This document shows, one piece after another, positions 49,376 to 58,732 of a DNA stretch of 64,000 nucleotides (its first letter is position 1; each line of letters opens with the position of its first letter). The DNA comes from an uncultured Flavobacteriales bacterium (GTDB lineage: Bacteria; Bacteroidota; Bacteroidia; Flavobacteriales_D; Parvicellaceae), in the NCBI GenBank assembly GCA_943788755.1, contig CALSRM010000003.1:1550001-1614000 (forward strand), given 5' to 3'. Position numbers and translations under genes: made by a program. The notes below the pieces were generated by a model, which saw only the letters and a list, made by a program, of their open reading frames with translations, made no database searches and was not told where the DNA came from.

Positions 49376-50221
49376 TGTGTAATGATTTAGTGACAATAGG
49401 AATTCCTACTTACAATAGACCAGAAGGATTAAAAAATGTAATCAAAAATTTTATTCAACAATCATATTCTAATATAGAAATTATAATTTCGGATAATTGC
49501 TCTACAAATAAAGATGTCGTTGAAGTTTGTCAATATTTTGCGAAAGAAGACGCGAGAATAAAAGTATTCAGACAAACGGAAAATATCGGCATGTATGAAA
49601 ATTTTAATTTTTTAGTTACAAAAGCTAGAGGGAAGTACTTCATGTGGGCTTCAGATGATGATGAATTTGATTTAGATTATATTAAAGAGACGATTAAAAT
49701 TTTTAAAAAAGAACCCAATGTTGTTTTGTCATCAGCTTTACCGACAGTAGTCAACAATGGGACTGTTAAAATGAAATATAAACCAGATTTTGATACAATT
49801 GGATTAAATAAAATTGAAAGAATAAGGAAAATTGCATTTTATATAAAAAAAGGCCACAGTGCGATAGTAGGATTAATTAAAACAGATATTTTAAAAAAAA
49901 TAAAAATAAAAACTTATCTAGACTGTGATGGACTATTTTTAATAGAACTGAGTCAGTATGGAGAATTTCACAAGTTAAACAAATACCTTATGAAGGCTAA
50001 TTTGGATTACCCTGAAGATGGAAATAAAATTAGTTTAACAAAACAAAAGTCTAAGTTAATTAAAATGTATAGCATGAAACCATCATATTTTTTTAATTAA
50101 CCATGAGAAAGTAACACTGTGGATTTACTTTTCATTTATGAGCTTAAAGTTTGATAAATTAAATTTGGTCGAAAACTTAAAAGTTATTGCCATAATATAT
50201 AGAAGTTTTTGGGGGTTATAA
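49375..50221 (+). CDS. Glycosyltransferase family 2 (frameshift near C-terminus)
   Basis: GT-A enzyme. It starts CNDLVTIGIPTYNRPEGLKNV, with IEIIISDNCSTNKDVVEV, FRQTENIGMYENFNFLV and the metal-binding ARGKYFMWASDDDEFD. The central part HSAIVGLIKTDILKKI is usual for family members in O-antigen loci. The frame closes at 50100 after SYFFN. A one-base shift there leads to HEKVTLWIYFSFMSLKFDKL and IIYRSFWGL, stopping at 50221, which makes a normal length of about 281 residues. An alternative frame at the G run (50211-50215) would continue into the next unknown frame, so the true end is uncertain. Confidence 0.82.
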
Positions 50222-50721
50222 CACGATTAGACTTTTAAGTATTATTAGAACATTTGTTTTTTTTCTTAAAAAGAAAAAAGTTGTTTTAAATATTCATGTA
50301 AATCATAATCAGCTTAACTTATTACAAAAAGAAGTTTTTAATTATGTGAATTTTGATCAAATTATTATCAGTATGAGTGAAAATGGTGCAACAGAATCTC
50401 AAGTTTTTTAATAATTTAAAATCTAATTTTCATATGACGTTTTTTTTCAAAGATTACACATGTGAATATTCAAAAATACAATACTCATTAGATCATATTA
50501 AAGAAAATTTCTCGCAATTTTCACATTGCATATTGATTAAAGATATTAATAGAATTAATGAGTTAGATTTGTATAAATTAAAAAGTAAATTGCTTAATAA
50601 AAAGAATTTCAATAAATGTTATGTTTCAAAAGATTCAGCAGCCTTTGGTTTTCCAATAAGAAAATATATTTCATTTAAAATGAAATACCATGGCGATAAA
50701 AACATCTCAATTAGAAAATGA
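50222..50721 (+). CDS. Unknown protein in glycan locus (frameshifted, start uncertain)
   Basis: Open coding in two frames joined near 50408: first KKKKVVLNIHVNHNQLNLL and FDQIIISMSENGATESQVF, then NNLKSNFHMTFFFKDYTCE, SHCILIKDINRINELDLYKL and DSAAFGFPIRKYISFKMKYHG. The beginning, a short strand VVLNIHVN followed by a helix, looks like a Rossmann-type start, but I recognise no family. No good start codon precedes it after the GT2 stop, so it may be fused to that gene in the true sequence. It ends 12 bp before the FkbM methyltransferase. High AT and many Lys/Asn residues match the neighbours. Confidence 0.45.
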
Positions 50722-50733
50722 TAATTAAATAAT

Positions 50734-51512
50734 ATGAATCGTTTTATACAATATCTTCATTTAATATTTGGAAATAAGACAATATTAAATTTATTTCAGA
50801 AGATTTCTGGAACAAAAATATACAAATCTATTCCATATGGGGTAGATTTTTTTAATGACGTGAATGAACACTTAGGTAATTATACTTTTGAAGTTATATT
50901 TGATGTTGGTGCTAATATTGGTCAATCTGCTCAATATTTTAGAGAAAAGAAAAAAAATTCAAAAATTTTATCATTTGAACCTTTTGAACAAACTTTCAAT
51001 CAACTTAAGAAAAATGTCAAAAAAAAAGATATTGAATGCTATAATATTGCTTTTGGTTCAAAAAATGAAAATATTAAAGCAAACTATGATTTAAAAAAGC
51101 CATATTCTGTAAAAAACAGTTTATCAGAAAAATCTAAACCGAAATACTCAAAAGAATGTATCATTAAAGTAGAAAAACTTGATGATTTTATTTTTGAAAA
51201 AAAAATTGAAAAGATTAATTATTTAAAGATTGATACTGAAGGTTTTGATTTGGAAGTATTAAAAGGTTGTAAAAAAAACACTTTCAGAAAGTAAAATTGA
51301 TTTTATAGAAATAGAAGCTGGGATGAACCCAACAAATAAAATTCATGTTTCATTTACCAATTTAAAGAATTTTCTTGAAGAAAAATAATTACTTTATATT
51401 TGGCTTTTATGAACAAATAAATGAAAAATCATTCGCTAATGGTATATATCTAAGAAGGTCTAATGTAGTTTTCGTATCCAATAAAGTTAACCATGAGTGC
51501 TTCAGAAAATAA
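50734..51512 (+). CDS. FkbM family methyltransferase (one or two frameshifts)
   Basis: About 259 residues. Motif I is EVIFDVGANIGQSAQYF, followed by ILSFEPFEQTFNQLKKN, ECYNIAFGSKNENI and INYLKIDTEGFDLEVLKGC, the set that defines FkbM SAM-dependent O-methyltransferases. A shift at an A run near 51280 moves into SESKIDFIEIEAGMNPTNK and a further shift near 51385 gives NGIYLRRSNVVFVSNKV, ending at TAA 51510-51512. The tail overlaps the next gene by 20 bp. It probably O-methylates a sugar of the polysaccharide. Confidence 0.85.
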
Positions 51513-52406
51513 TATTAAAGTATCTATTATAATGATGGCATACAATCAAGCTAAATTTATTGATAAAGCTATAGATTCGGTTATTAAGCAAATATTGAAT
51601 TATGACTGGGAGTTATTAATAGCTGATGACGCATCAAATGATGACACCTCTGAAATTGTAAAAAAATGGGTAAAGAAATATCAGTCAAATATATTTTACC
51701 ACCAAAATGAAAAAAACATTGGCTTACAAAAAAATTATGTAAAATTAGAAATAAATGTAATGGCCAATATATAGCTCATCTTGAAGCTGATGATTATTGG
51801 ATTGATCCAATGAAAACATCCAAACAAATTAAATTACTTGATGAACACCCTGACATGACATGGTGTTTTACAAATGGTCAAAAAATAGATAACCAAGGAA
51901 AATTAATTAAAGAAATAAATAATAATTTACCTTCGTCATTTGACTTTTATTTTTTCTTGAAAAACAAACTAAATCCTTTAAATAATTCAATTATTTACAG
52001 AAATAATTTAAAATCAAGAACCTTTCCAAAATATTTTTTTTCAATAATTCAATGGGACGTAGTATTAATGTATCAAATGAGTTTGAATTCAATAATTGGA
52101 TTTGTTCCGGTAAACGGACTTGCTTGGAGAAGACATGAAAATGCAACTTCATTTTCAAAAGAATTTACTGGATACAAAAGATATAAAGACTGGATGGTTA
52201 TTAATGAAGAAATGAAAAAAATATTAGATATTAAGTTTCATAAATTTTTTACCAATAAGTATGCCTACGAATTTTTAATGCTTGCAGCTTTAAAGAACAA
52301 TAAAATTTTTAAATTTCTATATTATTTAACATTTTTTCTTCTAACCAAACCAATTTTGAATTTGAGTTACATGAGGGATGTTTTCTGGAAACTTAGGAAC
52401 GTGTAA
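51493..52406 (+). CDS. Glycosyltransferase family 2 (one frameshift)
   Basis: About 304 residues. It begins IKVSIIMMAYNQAKFIDKAI and has WELLIADDASNDDTSEIV and FYHQNEKNIGLQKNYV. A shift near 51745 joins KCNGQYIAHLEADDYWIDP, which carries the DxD-like metal site (EADDYW), and CFTNGQKIDNQGKL, then WDVVLMYQMSLNSIIGFVP with VNGLAWRRHENATSF, the C-terminal acceptor segment of GT2 enzymes. It transfers a sugar in the glycan chain; donor unknown. Confidence 0.87.
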
Positions 52407-52424
52407 AACTAAAATTATCAATTA

Positions 52425-54225
52425 ATGAATTCGGAAGGTATAATTAGGGAAAAACATTTGATTATTGATTGGAAAATAAATTTTGAAGAATCTGAAATGA
52501 TTAATTATATCAGTGAATTCAAATTAAGCCTCATAGAACTTATAAAGCATGATAAAATCAAAAATAAATCTACTGTAATGAGTAAATTTTATAATATGGA
52601 GGTTGATGATTTTAGGGGGGAATCATGTTTTCATATTTATCTCATTAATGACTTAAATCCCTTGTATGATTATAGATTAACATCTAAAGGTCAAAGAATT
52701 GTGAACACAAAATTATTTGATTTAAAAAAAAAACTACGAGAAAAGTCAGGTGGGTTTTACAATTCATGGCACGGATAACATACAAGAAACAAAAGATAAT
52801 TTAAGAGTTTTAGGTTTATTCAATAAATACTACAAGAGAAAAAAATTTAATACTATTAATGAAGTCTTCAGGGCTCTAAATAAGACTGAAAGATTAAAGT
52901 GGCTTGTGCTTAGAAACTTTGATAAAATGCCAAATCAAATACAAATAGACGAACATTTAGATATTGACTTATTAGTTAATGATTACTATCTTGTTAAAAC
53001 CGTTTTGGATTCGGAGAGTCTCAAAGAAGGCTTTGGATGTGCTGAGAAAAATAGCTTTGAAAATGGAGGTTACAGAGTTTTAAATACAGTTTCAATAAGT
53101 AATAATGAGGTCCTTTTTGATTTTAGATTCCTTGGCGATAATTACTATGACATTAAATTTCAAAAAGAACTACTTAGTTCAAGAGTAAAACGTAATAACT
53201 TTTATATACCCGAAAAGCAAAACTATCTATATAGTCTATTATATCACGCTCTCATTCATAAAAAAAGAGTATCTAAAACATACATTAAAACGTTTGATTC
53301 ATTTAAGACATTACAAAATAAAGAAATTAACCAACTTAAAGAATTATTAGATGAATTTTACAAAAAAAGAGGATATAGTTATGTCAAGCCATTGGATGAA
53401 TCAGTAATATTTAACTATAAAACCATAAATAACACCGAGGAAAAGAAATTAAAATTCATAAAATCATCTATTAATAGAATTGATTTTACTGATTACTGCA
53501 GTGAGGTTTATTTTTTAGAGGATGAATCAGTTTTGAAAAAGGCCACAAAACCAATTTGTGAAAATGAAAACAGATCCCTTAAAAGGTTAAATAGATATGA
53601 TTTTTTTCCGAAAATAACAGAATTCAAAAAAGATGATCAAATTATAATTGAAAAAATAAATGGTTTTAATTTTATAATGGTTCATGAAGAATCTTCTTTT
53701 TGGACAAAAAACAATATCATAGATATTTATTTAGATGCTATTGATATATTGATTGCAATGCATAAAGAGGGTGTAATTCACAGAGATATCACACCTCATA
53801 ATTTAATTGTCGAGTGTATTAAAAACAGCTATAAATTAAAACTAATTGATTTTGGATGGTCCACTTATTTCAATGAAAATAATCCCATTACTCCAAATGG
53901 TCTTGGGTCAAGTTATAAATACAAAGAGGGTGAATTCTCTGATATATATTCAATGGGTATGTCGCTTTGTCACTTCAACATTTTGAGAAGTTTTAAAATA
54001 ATAAATGACCATTTACTTAAATTTAGTCCTGACAATTATGAATATCCACAAGAAACAATTGTAAAACTGAAAATTATAAGAAAAAAGGTTTTAAATATTA
54101 AAAAAAGATTTTTATTAAAAGATGAGTTATACTTTTTCGCTAAACGAAAAAAATTGAGCTCAAGAATAAAAAAATCATTTCCGTATAAAATTTTATTAAA
54201 ATTGAAATCCAAATTATTTGTATGA
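52425..54225 (+). CDS. Unusual three-part protein: NDPK-like, nucleotidyltransferase-like and protein-kinase-like domains (one frameshift)
   Basis: About 599 residues when joined across a shift near 52752. The N-terminal about 130 residues end with FTIHGTDNIQETKDNLRVL, close to the IHGSD-x-x-ExAxxEI active-site region of nucleoside diphosphate kinase, including the His-Gly-x-Asp. Next, residues about 155-280 have WLVLRNFDKMP and EHLDIDLLVNDYYLV, a DxD pair like nucleotidyltransferase folds, then YSLLYHALIHKK. The last part is a kinase fold: SVLKKA (the Lys), ENENRSLKRL (a likely helix-C Glu), VIHRDITPHNLIV with catalytic HRD (Asp about 454) and Asn, and LKLIDFGWS with the DFG Asp. All key kinase residues are present. 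No membrane segment. Proposed role: phosphorylation or capping of a glycan; see findings. Confidence 0.75.
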
Positions 54226-55292
54226 TTACGATTTTTCGAAAAAAACTGAAAATAAAAACTCAATTACCCAAAAACTGTGCAAACAAAGATCTATTTATTT
54301 TTAAAAGGAGAGAATTTTACTATCTTCCAAAATTGATAGTTAATGAGAAAAAAAATGTATTTCTCACCCATTATGGAATCATTTTGAAAAACATGTTGCC
54401 AATTCGCTACTCACTTCCGAATGCATTCGGTTTTAGAAAGCCTAACGCCGGATTCATTTTTCAATTTTACCGTAAAGCTTTAGAGACATTCCTCGTATGC
54501 CGTTTTGGCAAGAGTCTTGAATCAATAAAACTAAGTAAAGAAAAAAAATATCTTTTTGCTTTTTCTCCATGGTTTGGCTATTTTTCCTGGATTACAGAGA
54601 GCCTTCCAAGGATTTACTCAACTGAGAAGGAACATGAAAAGCTAACATTAATATTACCTGAATCCTACTCAAATAAATCCTTTGTAATGGAAAGCCTAAA
54701 GGTATTTCCTAATCTGTCATATGAAATAATACCAGAGGGAGTTCATATGAATATACCTAAAGCAATCATTCCCGAACTAAAGCCATTTACCTACGTCTTT
54801 AATCCTAAGACAATGATAGAGTTCAGAAAAAAAATGTGGTCATATGTTGATGATTTAAATTTTAATATTGACCGGCATAAAAAAATATATGTCTCAAGAT
54901 CTAAGGCCAAAAATAGAAAAATTGTCAATAATGATCAGGTTGAATCTTCTTTCATTAACAATGGATTTGAAGTTCTAAATTTCGAGGATTATTCATTTTT
55001 TGAGCAAGTTTACCTAATGAAGCACTGTAATATTCTTGCCGGTGTTCACGGCGCAGGATTTGCTAATATCGCATTCATGGCTGAAAATTCGTCGTTATTT
55101 GAACTTATAAAGGAATATTCGTCTTATAAAGAGGAACGTCCAAGCTATTGGAGACTTTGCTCTGCATTAAGGATTGACTATTACATTCAATATTGTGAAC
55201 CAAAAGAATATGGAAATTATGATTTATGGGTAGGTGTCGATTTAAAAGTAAATATAAATGAACTTGAAGATAACCTCAACAATATTTGTTAA
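54222..55292 (+). CDS. GT61 (DUF563) family glycosyltransferase
   Basis: 356 residues, intact, starting inside the kinase-protein stop (ATGA). The C-terminal half has KKIYVSRSKAKNRKIVN, NFEDYSFFEQVYLMKHC and GVHGAGFANIAFMAENSSLFELI, the GT61 signature (VxGxHGAGLxNxxF). PWFGYFSWITESLPRIY near residue 115 is the acceptor-side motif HWxxxxLPR variant. Eukaryotic members are xylosyl- or GlcNAc-transferases; bacterial ones occur in surface-glycan loci with no fixed donor. No membrane helix. Confidence 0.88.
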   Translation: MITIFRKKLKIKTQLPKNCANKDLFIFKRREFYYLPKLIVNEKKNVFLTHYGIILKNMLPIRYSLPNAFGFRKPNAGFIFQFYRKALETFLVCRFGKSLESIKLSKEKKYLFAFSPWFGYFSWITESLPRIYSTEKEHEKLTLILPESYSNKSFVMESLKVFPNLSYEIIPEGVHMNIPKAIIPELKPFTYVFNPKTMIEFRKKMWSYVDDLNFNIDRHKKIYVSRSKAKNRKIVNNDQVESSFINNGFEVLNFEDYSFFEQVYLMKHCNILAGVHGAGFANIAFMAENSSLFELIKEYSSYKEERPSYWRLCSALRIDYYIQYCEPKEYGNYDLWVGVDLKVNINELEDNLNNIC

Positions 55293-55341
55293 AGAAAAAT
55301 GCAATTGTCGTGGTCAATTTACTGATCTCTGATTTTATATT

Positions 55342-56232
55342 ATGCAATTAGATCCTTTTTTCTCTATAATTATTCCGACTTATAACCGTGAAGATTTTGT
55401 AACATTCGCAATACAAAGTGTAATTAATCAGACTTTTAAGAACTGGGAACTCATTATTATTGATGATGGATCTACCGATAATACAAGAGAGATTATTCAA
55501 GATAACTTTTCCGATTCACGAATTAAATATGTTTATCAAGAAAATCAGGAAAGAAGTGCTTCCAGAAATAATGGTGTTAATATTGCTCATGGAAAATGGA
55601 TATGTTTCTTAGATAGTGATGATCAATTTTTATCAAATCATTTAGAAGTTTTTGCAGAAAATATAAAAGAGCATAAACATATTCATTTCTTCTATAATTT
55701 AAAGGTTGGAGAAACATATTATAAAAAAGAAGATAAATACAATCAAGTTTTTACATCTGTTATTCATTCTCAACAAGTTTGTATCCAGAAAGAATTGCTA
55801 ATTGAAAATAAATATAACACAGATTTGCACATTGGTGAGGATTTGGAACTTTGGATGCGTATTATAAAGCAAACGGATATTATTTGTACCGATGTACAAT
55901 CGGTAAAAATCATAAATCATGAGAATAGAACTGTTGGCATCAAAAGATTAGAACCGTTGCAGAGGCATCTTGAGCTAATTACAGAGATAGCAAGCATCTA
56001 TAGTCCAAAAATCAAAGTTCAATATCGAAGAAAGTCAATTAGTGATGCTTATTTTAACATTGCCAAATATTTTATAGGAAATGATTTTTTGAAGGCCAGT
56101 TTTTATATTATGAAATCATTACTTCATAATATTAAAAATGAACAGTCTAGACATCGGTTTTTGGTCTTGTTGTCATTATTAAAAGTATATTCAAGAAAGG
56201 TATTAGAACCGTATATACAAAAGGAATGGTGA
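55342..56232 (+). CDS. Glycosyltransferase family 2
   Basis: 296 residues, intact. It begins FFSIIIPTYNREDFVTFAIQ, followed by WELIIIDDGSTDNTREII, YVYQENQERSASRNNGVNI and ICFLDSDDQFL with the DxD metal site. The middle has HIGEDLELWMRII, where the catalytic base ED sits in these enzymes. The C-terminal third is helical and basic. The stop overlaps the first base of a small possible frame. Gene order places it among the chain-building enzymes; donor and linkage cannot be seen. Confidence 0.92.
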   Translation: MQLDPFFSIIIPTYNREDFVTFAIQSVINQTFKNWELIIIDDGSTDNTREIIQDNFSDSRIKYVYQENQERSASRNNGVNIAHGKWICFLDSDDQFLSNHLEVFAENIKEHKHIHFFYNLKVGETYYKKEDKYNQVFTSVIHSQQVCIQKELLIENKYNTDLHIGEDLELWMRIIKQTDIICTDVQSVKIINHENRTVGIKRLEPLQRHLELITEIASIYSPKIKVQYRRKSISDAYFNIAKYFIGNDFLKASFYIMKSLLHNIKNEQSRHRFLVLLSLLKVYSRKVLEPYIQKEW

Positions 56233-56357
56233 TAAAGGTAAAATACATATTAAATCTACTCAAAAAGGCACAAATTGACAACACTATTTCCCCTCATTTT
56301 ATAAAGCTATTTCCAATGAAAAAATCCAGTTTTGGCTTCTTCATTTGTAAAAATTAA
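56229..56357 (+). CDS. Possible 42-residue frame between GT2 and GT4
   Basis: A GTG at 56229 overlaps the GT2 stop and opens a frame of 42 codons, VIKVKYILNLLKKAQIDNTI to SFGFFICKN, ending at TAA directly before the next ATG. It fits the tight packing of the locus but has no recognised motif, and could equally be a remnant C-terminus of a lost gene or noncoding. No independent sign of translation was found. Confidence 0.25.
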   Translation: MIKVKYILNLLKKAQIDNTISPHFIKLFPMKKSSFGFFICKN

Positions 56358-57497
56358 ATGATGAAAATTCTTCATATCATACCAAGTTTAATGACAGGTG
56401 GTGCGGAACGACTGGTTATTGATATTTGCAATGAACTTGACAAAAGGAATGAAGTTGAGGTAAAATTACTTGTGTTATCAGATAGAATTGATTTTGATGA
56501 AAAAATGATTGCATTTGATTTCTCGGTTATTCAATCTCATCTAAATCTATCCTTAAGAGCTTCAAACTATGCGGATTTAAAGGAATTTGAAACTACTGTT
56601 AAAGAATTCAAACCAGATATTATTCATTCTCATTTGTTTGAGGCCGAGCTTCTATCAAGATGGAAAGTTTTACCTGAAATTACTTATGTAACACATTGTC
56701 ATGATAACATGAGTCAAATTAGTGTTTTTTCAGTAAAGAAATCATTGAAAAAAAACCTAACCGACTTTTACGAGAAGAAACTTTTATTCAGGAGATATAA
56801 AGTTTGTAACAATAATTTTATTGCTATATCCAAGAATACAGATAATTATTTTACCAAAGTAATACCGAAAGCACTCAAAAAAAATGTTTTTCTTTTATCC
56901 AATGCCATAGACTTTAAAAGATTTTATTTTGAAAAAAGAGCTGAGCCCAAACCCGATAGTACAATTACTGCAGTATGTGTTGGAAGTTTGGTAAATAAAA
57001 AAAACCAAGCTTTTTTAATTCCAATAGTTTCCTATTTAAAAACCAAAGGTTACGACTGTAAAATTGATATTTTGGGTGATGGACCAAACAAAGCATATCT
57101 GCAAAAGGAAATAGAGTCAAGTAATCTTAGTAAGGATATAATTCTTCATGGTAACGTAAAAAATGTTGAAGAATTCATGCGAAATGCAGAGTTTTATATT
57201 CACGCAGCAACCTATGAGCCTTTCGGCCTTGTTCTGCTTGAGGCGATGGCTGCTGGTTTACCGGTTGTCTCTCTTGACGGAAAAGGCAATAGAGATATTA
57301 TAGAACATGAAAAAAATGGATTTATATTTCAGGATCAAAATGCAGAACAGTTTGGAAATGCATTGATTAAATTGAAGGAAAATCCGAATGAATACTTAAG
57401 ATATGTCAAAGAAGGACATAAATTCTCTTCAGATTACGACATTGAAAACTATACAAATAAATTAATCTCATATTATCATGAAATTATTAGAGACTAA
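56358..57497 (+). CDS. Glycosyltransferase family 4 (GT-B)
   Basis: 379 residues, intact. N-terminal MKILHIIPSLMTGGAERLVI is the typical Gly-rich loop, then FKPDIIHSHLFEAELLSRW. The donor domain has AVCVGSLVNKKNQAFLIPI, IDILGDGPNKAYLQKEI, IHAATYEPFGLVLLEAMAAGLP with the EPFGxxxxEAMA motif, and VSLDGKGNRDII. Two adjacent ATG codons are possible; the first is used. It ends 11 bp into the end of the opposite-strand GT4, so the two are convergent. Confidence 0.92.
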   Translation: MMKILHIIPSLMTGGAERLVIDICNELDKRNEVEVKLLVLSDRIDFDEKMIAFDFSVIQSHLNLSLRASNYADLKEFETTVKEFKPDIIHSHLFEAELLSRWKVLPEITYVTHCHDNMSQISVFSVKKSLKKNLTDFYEKKLLFRRYKVCNNNFIAISKNTDNYFTKVIPKALKKNVFLLSNAIDFKRFYFEKRAEPKPDSTITAVCVGSLVNKKNQAFLIPIVSYLKTKGYDCKIDILGDGPNKAYLQKEIESSNLSKDIILHGNVKNVEEFMRNAEFYIHAATYEPFGLVLLEAMAAGLPVVSLDGKGNRDIIEHEKNGFIFQDQNAEQFGNALIKLKENPNEYLRYVKEGHKFSSDYDIENYTNKLISYYHEIIRD

Positions 57498-58732
57498 AAA
57501 TTTGGTCTATAAATTCATTGTAATTGGATTTTGCAGAGTAATTATCCTTCCATGTTTCATAAGCTGCTCGTCTTTTAGTTCTCTTTTCATTTTGGTTCAA
57601 TGAAATAAAATCATTAAGGTTCCGGGCTACTTCTCTAGGATGTGGATTTGCCTCTAGTAAAATGCCATTTTCATTATTTACAACTTCTCTTGTGCCCCCA
57701 ACATCAGTAGCAATTACTGGGATTCCAAAACTCATTGCTTCCATAATAGAAACGGGTATACCCTCAGAAGAACTAAGATTTATAAATAAATCAGGTTTTT
57801 CTTTTTCATAAAGATTGTAAATATCTTTATTCGGCATTCTCCCCATTATTTTTACTGAACTAGAATCCGGTAATAACGAAATATTAGCTTCAATGAACTC
57901 TCTTTGCGGCCCATCTCCAATTACAATCCATTCCCAAGAACAACTTTCAAGAAACTTTAAGCTTTCTATAATCAAATCTATTCGTTTGACAGCAATCAAA
58001 TTCGAACAGCTTACCAGTTTAAAATGATTATTAATTGTTTCGATAGGTTGTCTATTATTTAAAATACCCAAACGCGATAAGCGAATGTTAGAGGTATTAG
58101 TAACCTTCCATGTTTTTGCTATGTAATCTATCCCATCCTTTGAAATTGAAAATACCGCATCTAAGCAATCACATATTATTTTTCGAAATGGTAAGTAGTT
58201 ATATTTGCTTTCTTCAAAGTAAAGATCCCATCGATGAAGTCGGGTAAAAGTTTTTATTTTCTTATTTGAGTTTTTTAAAAATGCAAGCGCTAAAGCGCTA
58301 TCATTGCACCAGTAGGAATATAAAAAGACATTGTGCTCTTGATTGCTAGATATATAATGATTATACCTTTTGGATAGTCTTCTAGAGTTTATTAACGAAA
58401 TCATCATTGTCTTCAAAACACCAATCGACAACGTCTTTTTGTAAGTAAATTTAATTCGATACAATTCACGCCAAAAATATTTAGTAAAAATAACAGAAAA
58501 ACTAAAAATTTTAAATATCATTTTAGGTTTGTAATTAACCCTATGTATACTAACATTGTTCGGCACTTGTCTCTTATCAATGGAATTGATATCATGCGCC
58601 AAGATAATAACATTATCAAACCGAATCGAAAGTTCTTCAATTTCATTTTCAATAAATGTTTCTCCCTTTCCAAAAGGAAATCCTCCGGTTAAAAAAAATA
58701 AAATGTTTTTTTTTATTGCCTACATTTGCCAT
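57487..58732 (-). CDS. Glycosyltransferase family 4 on the minus strand (one frameshift near N-terminus)
   Basis: The full frame starts at ATG 58732: MANVGNKKKHF, then after a missing T in a T run near 58685 LTGGFPFGKGETFIENEIEE, the normal GT4 acceptor loop, joining the remaining 371 residues. Later motifs are KTFTRLHRWDLYFE, FKLVSCSNLIAVKRIDLIIESL, WIVIGDGPQREF and LFINLSSSEGIPVSIMEAMSFGIPVIATDVGGTREVV with the EGIPxxxxEA motif. It is the only minus-strand glycosyltransferase in the locus, facing the GT4 at 56358-57497 and back to back with the one at 58733. Confidence 0.9.

Noticed and set aside
58556-58732. 59-residue longer N-terminus of the plus-strand GT4
   Set aside because: It is antisense to the conserved N-terminus of the minus-strand GT4; typical GT4 sequence begins only at VTKLEKILIISY.
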